Shown in pieces: positions 8,298 to 12,835 of a DNA stretch of 12,835 nucleotides. This stretch comes from Flavobacteriales bacterium (lineage in GTDB: Bacteria > Bacteroidota > Bacteroidia > Flavobacteriales > BACL11), in NCBI GenBank assembly GCA_018664745.1, contig JABJNS010000132.1, forward strand, positions 1 to 12,835, given 5' to 3'. The translations under genes were made by a program, and so were the position numbers. The notes beneath the pieces were generated by a model that did not search any database, was not told the DNA's origin, and saw only the letters and a list, made by a program, of their open reading frames with translations. How positions within the stretch are numbered: position 1 is the stretch's first letter; every line of letters starts with the position of its first letter.

Positions 8298-8333
8298 CCA
8301 ACAAATTTTTACGAATCATTTAAAAATAAAATT

Positions 8334-9011
8334 ATGAATAAAACAGTACAATTATTAATCGTTGGTTTTGCAATTGTTTTGAGCTCATGCTCTAATGATG
8401 CAACTAACAAAACACCAGAAACAGAAATGGAAAAAGTAAGTTACAGCTTAGGAGTAAATGTGGCAACAGGAGTAAAAGCACAAGGACTAGATACTATTGA
8501 TGCGAATGCAGTAGCAAAAGCATTTAAAGATGTATTTGAAGGAAATGAATTAGATATTTCAGAAGAAGAAAGTATGGAGGTTCTACAAGCTTATTTCGGG
8601 AAATTACAAGCGGCTGCACAAGCTAAAGCAGGAGAAGCAGGAAATGCTTATTTAGCAGAAAATGCTGCAAAAGAAGGAGTAATTACAACTGAAAGTGGAT
8701 TACAGTATGAAGTAATGACTGCAGGAAGTGGTGCAAAACCAACTGCTGCTGATCAAGTAACAGTACACTACCATGGTATGCTTACTGATGGAACTGTATT
8801 TGACAGCTCAGTTGACAGAGGAGAACCTGCACAATTTGGTGTAACTCAAGTTATTCCAGGATGGGTTGAAGCTTTACAATTAATGAGTATTGGTGACAAA
8901 TGGAAACTTACTATCCCTTCAGAATTAGCTTATGGAGACAGAGGTGCAGGAGGTTTAATTGGACCAAACGCAACTTTAGTATTTGAAGTAGAATTGATAG
9001 GAATTAACTAA
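8334..9011 (+). CDS. FKBP-type peptidyl-prolyl cis-trans isomerase, predicted lipoprotein (FkpA/Mip-like)
   Basis: From the ATG at 8334 the protein has 225 residues. MNKTVQLLIVGFAIVLSSC is a lipoprotein signal peptide with lipobox LSSC and lipidated C19, so it should sit on a membrane facing the periplasm or the surface. Residues about 33-113 are the helical FKBP N-terminal dimerisation domain (KVSYSLGVNVATG, then a long helix rich in Ala and Gln). Residues about 139-224 are the FKBP C-terminal catalytic domain, with VHYHGML, VFDSS (F156, D157), VIPGW (V173, I174, W177), LAYGDRG (Y200) and the last strand LVFEVELIGI. These are the usual FKBP pocket residues, so it should be active in folding exported proteins. 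A TTG at 8295 in frame would add 13 residues, but it lies inside the -7 promoter box and would bury the signal peptide, so I reject it. It is a single-gene unit ending at a terminator. Confidence 0.95.
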   Translation: MNKTVQLLIVGFAIVLSSCSNDATNKTPETEMEKVSYSLGVNVATGVKAQGLDTIDANAVAKAFKDVFEGNELDISEEESMEVLQAYFGKLQAAAQAKAGEAGNAYLAENAAKEGVITTESGLQYEVMTAGSGAKPTAADQVTVHYHGMLTDGTVFDSSVDRGEPAQFGVTQVIPGWVEALQLMSIGDKWKLTIPSELAYGDRGAGGLIGPNATLVFEVELIGIN

Positions 9012-9032
9012 TCCCTTTCAGATATATAAAAG

Positions 9033-9058
9033 AAAAGCCGAGCAATTGCTCGGCTTTT
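9033..9058. terminator. Bidirectional intrinsic terminator
   Basis: This is a perfect 26-bp palindrome (arms AAAAGCCGAGC/GCTCGGCTTTT around AATT) followed on the plus strand by further T residues to 9061. It begins 21 nt after the FKBP stop codon (9009-9011) and ends 4 nt before the zinc-ribbon gene's stop codon (9063-9065), so it serves both convergent genes. Its centre, GCAATTGC, is the same as in the terminator at 1041-1062. Confidence 0.92.
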
Positions 9059-9062
9059 TTTA

Positions 9063-9338
9063 TTAACAACATTTTCTTTTCTTCCACCTTTTTAACTGAG
9101 GAATACTGCAAGTATAGAACCACCGCTTTACCTTTCCTATTACCTGTTCTTTTAAAACTCCCTTTACAAATTCTTGCATCTGTTTCCCACTTTTAATCTC
9201 AAGCTGAGTAAACTCACCTTCTACATAACACAATTTACAATAGTCATTATTGTTACTTCCATCCTTTTCTGTACCCACCTCAAATAAATCATGTTTTTTT
9301 GGGAGCATACAACTTTGGCAAAATTTATCAAATCTCAT
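9063..9338 (-). CDS. Small zinc-ribbon protein (zf-ribbon_2 type, function unknown)
   Basis: The protein has 91 residues and no signal peptide. The N-terminal half (about 5-45) has CQSCMLP (C7, C10) and DYCKLCYVEGEFT (C34, C37) around a KDGS segment. This matches the putative zinc ribbon family (Pfam zf-ribbon_2), whose members usually read CQSCxMPL...G(T)xxDGSxxxDYCxYCYxxGxFT. The four cysteines should hold one zinc ion. The C-terminal part is unusual: it is rich in Lys, Arg and Trp (KRWFYTCSIPQLKRWKKRKCC) with three more cysteines (C77, C90, C91), suggesting nucleic-acid or membrane contact or a second metal site; this is inference. It starts 6 nt after the DUF2147 stop and is the last gene of that block. 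No molecular role is known for this family as far as I know. Confidence 0.82.
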   Translation of the reverse strand: MRFDKFCQSCMLPKKHDLFEVGTEKDGSNNNDYCKLCYVEGEFTQLEIKSGKQMQEFVKGVLKEQVIGKVKRWFYTCSIPQLKRWKKRKCC

Positions 9339-9344
9339 ATTCTC

Positions 9345-9788
9345 TTATTTTAATTTTCTAGTCCAAGTTGATGATCTTCCTATAAATGAAAAACCAATAT
9401 ACCCTCTTAAGTCAAGTGTATTTTCACCTTTTAGTGTCATCATTCCACTATAAGTTTTTCCTTTTATAGGATCATATAATTCTCCATCATCCCACACATT
9501 GTCTTCATCATAAGCAAAACTATGCATCATTACCATACCTAAACGAGCTCTACTTCTTAAACTTTCATCTGGATTGTTAGGATCGGTTTTAGGATTTCCA
9601 TTTTCATCATTAGGATATAACATCCAAGTAATTTTTCCCGAAACAGTTTTCCCATCTTCATACAGAGTAATCACCGCATCCTTTTCAGCATTGTACCATT
9701 CTCCTACAATATCCGCATTTGTTTGCGAAAAAGCAATTAAGCTAGCAAAAGCAAATAGTAGTGTTGTTGTCATCTTCTTCATATTCAT
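9345..9788 (-). CDS. DUF2147 family secreted protein
   Basis: The protein has 147 residues. A signal peptide (MKKMTTTLLFAFASLIAFS, cut about at FS-Q or SQ-T) directs it to the periplasm or beyond. The mature part, about 26-145, shows the DUF2147 pattern: DIVGEWYNAEKDAVITLYEDG at the start (21 residues, split here as DIVGEWYN then AVITLYEDG), GKITW at about 51-55, then DPNNPDESLRSRARLGMVMM, a WDDGELYDP/GKTYSG strand pair, and a closing LDLRGYIGFSFIGRSSTW strand. The fold is a small lipocalin-like beta barrel, and the biochemical role is unknown. The ATG at 9788 and one two codons later at 9782 are both possible; the latter gives a cleaner MKKM start. It lies 30 nt after a lipoprotein gene and 6 nt before the zinc-ribbon gene, so co-transcription is likely. 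Confidence 0.88.
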   Translation of the reverse strand: MNMKKMTTTLLFAFASLIAFSQTNADIVGEWYNAEKDAVITLYEDGKTVSGKITWMLYPNDENGNPKTDPNNPDESLRSRARLGMVMMHSFAYDEDNVWDDGELYDPIKGKTYSGMMTLKGENTLDLRGYIGFSFIGRSSTWTRKLK

Positions 9789-9818
9789 ATTTTTTTTTGT
9801 TAAAGATAATAAAAATAT

Positions 9819-10325
9819 TTAATTCAATCTTTTCAGTTCTATTTTCTCATCATCAAAAGATGAATTTACTAGTAGATTAAACTGGTTTACATTCACCTCA
9901 TCCAAAAGATAACATTGCTTCCCATTATTACAACTCCAATCCTCAATTATATTAAATAAATGTAATTTCTCTTTCTTAACATTTGGAAAAACAGCATAAA
10001 TCTTTTCGTAATTTAAATAAGCTATTTGCTTAAAAACATACAATTCATAGTTCCCTTTATCATCTAATAAATTTATGTAAAAATAATTCCCTCTAGTTTT
10101 CACCACTACACTATCCGAAAAAATACTAATCCCGTTTACGGTAGTTTCAGTAATTATATTGACACCTTGATCTGAATCATTAGAGGCAAAAACAAACTCC
10201 CCTTGATATTTTTCAGGGATTCCAGAAAGAGGAGATAAAAACTCAGGCTGAGGACTTACAAAAGTTACATTAGTACAAGAGGCAAAGCCAAAAAGCAGTG
10301 CACTCAAAAAAACAATATTCTTCAT
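9819..10325 (-). CDS. Small predicted lipoprotein of unknown function
   Basis: The protein has 168 residues. MKNIVFLSALLFGFASC is a lipoprotein signal peptide with C17 as the lipid-attachment site. The start of the mature part (FVSPQPEFLSPLSGIPEKYQGEF) resembles a common layout in Bacteroidota lipoproteins, in which a Q-P-x segment leads into IPxxxxGxY/F and then a beta-rich domain. The rest alternates polar and hydrophobic residues like a beta barrel or sandwich (NGISIFSDSVVVKTRGNYF, YELYVFKQIAYLNYEKIYAVF) and has two cysteines (C131, C137) that might form a disulfide. No enzymatic motif is visible and I do not recognise a named family. It lies 98 nt after der and 30 nt before the DUF2147 gene on the same strand. 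Confidence 0.8.
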   Translation of the reverse strand: MKNIVFLSALLFGFASCTNVTFVSPQPEFLSPLSGIPEKYQGEFVFASNDSDQGVNIITETTVNGISIFSDSVVVKTRGNYFYINLLDDKGNYELYVFKQIAYLNYEKIYAVFPNVKKEKLHLFNIIEDWSCNNGKQCYLLDEVNVNQFNLLVNSSFDDEKIELKRLN

Positions 10326-10423
10326 CTTTTATTATGTATTGATTAATATATGGTAAAACTAAACAATACAAAATAAAGTATTATGCTAAGCATAGCACCT
10401 TACAAATCACTAGAGTAAACTTA

Positions 10424-11728
10424 TTATTTTTGGCGGAAATAAATTTGAATAGGAACTCCTGAAAAATCAAAATGTTGGCGCAATTGATTCTCAATATAAC
10501 GCTTATACGGGTCCTTAATATACTGTGGTAAATTAGCAAAGAACACAAAAGTTGGTGTATCAGTTGGTAATTGCATACAATACTTAATCCTTATATATTT
10601 CCCCTTAGTTGCAGGAGGTGGATGATGATCAATTAAAGGCAACATTACCTCATTTAACACTGAAGTTGCAATTTTTTGAGATCGGTTTTTATGCACCTGA
10701 ATAGCCGCTTTCAATCCTTTTAGCAATCTTTGCTTATGCAAAGCAGAAACAAATACAACAGGAACATCAGTAAAAGGAGCAATTTTTGCTTTAATCTGTT
10801 CTTCAGCTTTTTTAGCAGTTTCAGTTGATTTATCTTGTAAATCCCACTTATTAACTAAAATAACAACTCCTTTTTTATTTCTATCCGCAATATGAAAAAT
10901 CCTTTGATCTTGAGATTCAAACCCTCTTGTCGCATCAATCACATGAACACAAACATCACAATGCTCAATAGCACGAACTGAACGCATTACAGAATAAAAT
11001 TCTAAATCCTCATGAACATTTTTCTTCTTTCTAAGCCCAGCAGTATCTACCAAAGTAAAGTCAAAACCAAACTTATTGAACTTTGTATTTAAGGAATCAC
11101 GAGTAGTACCTGCAATATCAGTTACAATATTTTGTTCCTTACCAATAAGAGCATTTATGAAAGATGATTTCCCAACATTAGGCCTTCCAATAACTGCAAA
11201 TTTAGGAGTATCATCTTCATCTGGCTCAATATCATCTTCAAAATGTTTTAGCATTTCATCCAACAACTCACCTGTACCACTTCCACTAATTGAGGAAAAA
11301 GGAATATACTCTCCTAATCCTAAATTATAAAACTCAACAGCATCTTCTAACAAACGCTTATTATCTACCTTATTTACACCAACTACTATTTTCTTATTGG
11401 ATTTCCTGAGGAGTTTAACTACTGCCTGATCCAAATCAGTAATTCCAGCCTTAGCATCAACCAAAAACAAAATTACATTTGCCTCATCTATCGCTAATTC
11501 TACTTGCTTTCTGATTTCAGCTTCAAAAATATCATCAGAACCTTGCACATAACCTCCAGTATCAATTACTGAAAACTCACGACCATTCCACTCAGCCTTC
11601 CCGTAATGTCTATCACGAGTTACTCCACTTGTTTCGTCAGTAATAGCCTGTCTACTTTCCGTAAAACGATTAAAAATGGTGGATTTCCCAACATTTGGCC
11701 TTCCTACAATTGCTACAATATTACTCAT
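10424..11728 (-). CDS. der: Ribosome-assembly GTPase Der (EngA)
   Basis: The protein has 434 residues, normal for Der, the only bacterial GTPase with two tandem G domains. It acts in the cytoplasm in late assembly of the 50S subunit. G domain 1: GRPNVGKST at 9-17, SGVTRD at 34-39, DTGG at 56-59, NKVD at 119-122. G domain 2: GRPNVGKSS at 181-189, AGTTRD at 206-211, DTAG at 228-231, NKWD at 293-296, SAL at 328-330. An acidic linker (DDIEPDEDD, about 165-173) joins them. The C-terminal KH-like domain spans about 350-434, with the usual HHPPP, KGKYIRIKYCMQ and PTFVFF stretches and the FSGVPI end. All motifs are intact. The start ATG at 11728 shares one base with the era stop (TAATG), so the two GTPases are very likely translated in a coupled way. 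Confidence 0.98.
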   Translation of the reverse strand: MSNIVAIVGRPNVGKSTIFNRFTESRQAITDETSGVTRDRHYGKAEWNGREFSVIDTGGYVQGSDDIFEAEIRKQVELAIDEANVILFLVDAKAGITDLDQAVVKLLRKSNKKIVVGVNKVDNKRLLEDAVEFYNLGLGEYIPFSSISGSGTGELLDEMLKHFEDDIEPDEDDTPKFAVIGRPNVGKSSFINALIGKEQNIVTDIAGTTRDSLNTKFNKFGFDFTLVDTAGLRKKKNVHEDLEFYSVMRSVRAIEHCDVCVHVIDATRGFESQDQRIFHIADRNKKGVVILVNKWDLQDKSTETAKKAEEQIKAKIAPFTDVPVVFVSALHKQRLLKGLKAAIQVHKNRSQKIATSVLNEVMLPLIDHHPPPATKGKYIRIKYCMQLPTDTPTFVFFANLPQYIKDPYKRYIENQLRQHFDFSGVPIQIYFRQK

Positions 11729-12606
11729 TATTCGTATCCGAATTTTTTTAACTGCTGATTATCATTCCTCCAGTTCTTTTTCACTTTTACTGGAGTTGCT
11801 AAAAATACTTTTTTATCTAGCATTCTTTCAATATCTCTTCTTGCTTCAGTACCAATACGCTTTAACCCTAAACCTTGATGACCAATAATAATTCCTTTTT
11901 GGCTTTCACGCATCACATAGATTATTGCTCTAATTCTGATTATATCTTCTTCCTCAAAAAACTCCTCTACTTCAATCTGTACAGAATAAGGGATTTCTTT
12001 TTTATAATGCTTTAAAATTTTCTCACGGATAATCTCTTCAATAAAAAAGCGTTCGGACTTATCGGTAATTGCATCTTTATCATAATACGGAGGAGAAACA
12101 GGCAACATTTCAACCAACTTTTTCTTGATGACATCAAGATTAAAATTATTTAAAGCAGAAATTGGCAAAAGCTCGGCATTTGGTAATTCCGCTCCCCATC
12201 TTTCCATTTCTTGAGCGACAAAATCCTGCTCTGCCAAATCAATTTTATTCAATAACATCAATACAGGAACTGATGTTTTTTTCAAGCGTTCAAAAAGTTT
12301 TTGATCTTTCAACCCTTTCTCTCCTACTTCAATCATATAAATAAGTACATCAGCATCTTGAAATGCAGTATGTACAAAATTCATCATGTTTTCTTGTAAC
12401 TTATAGGCAGGCTCAATTACTCCAGGAGTATCAGAAAATACAATCTGATACTCTTTTTCATTTAAAATCCCTAAAATCCTATGCCGAGTTGTCTGTGCTT
12501 TATGCGTAATAATAGAGAGTTTTTGTCCTATTAAAGCGTTCATTAAGGTAGACTTCCCTACATTAGGGTTCCCTATAATATTTACATATCCTGCTTTGTG
12601 TTCCAT
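11728..12606 (-). CDS. era: GTPase Era, 30S ribosomal subunit maturation factor
   Basis: From the ATG at 12606 the protein has 292 residues, the usual Era length. It binds near the 3' end of 16S rRNA and helps mature the 30S subunit. The G domain has GNPNVGKST at 12-20, the TTRH switch I segment at 39-42, DTPG at 59-62, NKID at 120-123 and SAL at 150-152. The KH RNA-binding domain covers about 205-290, with its GxxG loop in IIIGHQGLGLKRIG at about 239-252, and the protein ends VKVKKNWRNDNQQLKKFGYE. An in-frame start at 12651 would add 15 residues (MLKGDFYPLFSFLCK), but those codons run through the terminator hairpin of the upstream gene, and MEHKAGYVNIIGNPN is the normal N-terminus. The stop overlaps the der start by 1 nt. 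No convincing promoter was found in the short gap upstream. Confidence 0.97.
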   Translation of the reverse strand: MEHKAGYVNIIGNPNVGKSTLMNALIGQKLSIITHKAQTTRHRILGILNEKEYQIVFSDTPGVIEPAYKLQENMMNFVHTAFQDADVLIYMIEVGEKGLKDQKLFERLKKTSVPVLMLLNKIDLAEQDFVAQEMERWGAELPNAELLPISALNNFNLDVIKKKLVEMLPVSPPYYDKDAITDKSERFFIEEIIREKILKHYKKEIPYSVQIEVEEFFEEEDIIRIRAIIYVMRESQKGIIIGHQGLGLKRIGTEARRDIERMLDKKVFLATPVKVKKNWRNDNQQLKKFGYE

Positions 12607-12622
12607 TTTGCAAAGAAACGAA

Positions 12623-12646
12623 AAAAGGGGATAAAAATCCCCTTTT
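12623..12646 (-). terminator. Intrinsic terminator of the upstream outer-membrane protein gene
   Basis: The arms AAAAGGGGAT (12623-12632) and ATCCCCTTTT (12637-12646) form a 10-bp perfect stem with an AAAA loop (UUUU on the minus-strand RNA). On the minus strand the hairpin is followed by further T residues at 12622-12621. It begins 19 nt after the stop codon at 12666-12668 and ends 16 nt before the era ATG, so it separates the two transcripts or lowers read-through into era. Confidence 0.8.
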
Positions 12647-12665
12647 AACAAACTTGTGTTAACTC

Positions 12666-12835
12666 TTATTTATTCAGGTTAAATCCTACTGTAATAGAAA
12701 ACCTGTTACCAGTATGGTAATCTACATCATATGGTCCACTAGTGTGAACTTCCTGTTCCCAGTATTCATCTCCATTGTTTGGGATTCCATCTGGGTCATA
12801 ATATACATCTTCCCATATACCTTCAATTTCTCTAG
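12666..12835 (-). CDS. Outer-membrane beta-barrel protein, C-terminal end only (possibly a TonB-dependent receptor)
   Basis: This is a 55-residue open frame on the minus strand entering from the right edge and ending in TAA at 12666-12668. The visible sequence has an acidic, aromatic-rich loop (DPDGIPNNGDEYWEQEVH) and ends RFSITVGFNLNK, alternating residues typical of the last strand of an outer-membrane barrel, which carries the assembly signal. Large Bacteroidota TonB-dependent receptors with an N-terminal carboxypeptidase-like domain often end this way, but a smaller porin-like barrel cannot be excluded from so short a piece. The gene is followed by a hairpin terminator, so it is the last gene of its own transcript. 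Confidence 0.7.
   Translation of the reverse strand, partial: REIEGIWEDVYYDPDGIPNNGDEYWEQEVHTSGPYDVDYHTGNRFSITVGFNLNK

Noticed and set aside
8295..8333. A TTG-initiated N-terminal extension of the FKBP protein
   Set aside because: The TTG lies inside the -7 promoter box (8290-8297), and the added residues would precede and spoil a clear lipoprotein signal peptide that starts at 8334.
9801..9827. A possible promoter before the DUF2147 gene on the minus strand (TTG, 16 nt, TATCTTTA)
   Set aside because: The -7 box has its last base wrong and the spacing is one short of the usual 17-23; in such AT-rich DNA this is weak evidence.
10384..10397. A small inverted repeat (TGCTA/TAGCA) after der as a terminator
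   Set aside because: The stem is only 5 bp, AT-rich, and is not followed by an unbroken T run, so it is too weak to call.
12607..12651. A longer Era starting at 12651
   Set aside because: The extra codons run through the terminator hairpin at 12623-12646, and MEHKAGYVNIIGNPNVGKS is the standard Era start.

Overview
The window looks like ordinary chromosome from an AT-rich member of the Bacteroidota, most likely a Flavobacteriales-type marine or environmental bacterium. The evidence is the low GC content, starts without clear Shine-Dalgarno sequences, a well-formed pair of TAnnTTTG-type promoters, several lipoproteins and outer-membrane proteins, and the protein types present: an OmpA-like barrel with thrombospondin type 3 and SPOR-like repeats, a DUF2147 protein, and UvrA and LOG proteins of Bacteroidota style. 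I saw no mobile element, CRISPR array, tRNA or rRNA, and no sign of a new defence or metabolic system.

Layout, left to right. Positions 1-1013 (+) hold the 3' part of a THUMP-domain rRNA methyltransferase gene. It converges on a minus-strand block at 1082-8212, with a palindromic bidirectional terminator (1041-1062) between them. Read in its transcription direction, that block is rfbC (dTDP-4-dehydrorhamnose 3,5-epimerase), a membrane-anchored lytic transglycosylase, uvrA, a LOG-family protein and an OmpA/TSP3/SPOR outer-membrane protein. The first three are almost abutting (1-nt gaps), the next two gaps are 41 and 59 nt, and no terminator is visible inside, so one long transcript is plausible. 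Three of the five genes concern the cell envelope (surface sugar synthesis, peptidoglycan cutting, outer-membrane protein) and one is DNA repair.

At 8213-8333 lies a divergent promoter region: one promoter fires left into rfbC and one right into an FKBP-type peptidyl-prolyl isomerase lipoprotein (8334-9011, +). That gene ends at a second palindromic bidirectional terminator (9033-9058), shared with another minus-strand block coming from the right.

The right-hand block (9063-12606, minus) reads era and der (ribosome-assembly GTPases, stop and start codons overlapping by 1 nt), a small lipoprotein of unknown function, a DUF2147 secreted protein and a small zinc-ribbon protein. A hairpin terminator (12623-12646) separates era from the C-terminal end of an outer-membrane beta-barrel gene (12666-12835, minus) that runs off the window. 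Every intergenic gap is shorter than 130 nt.
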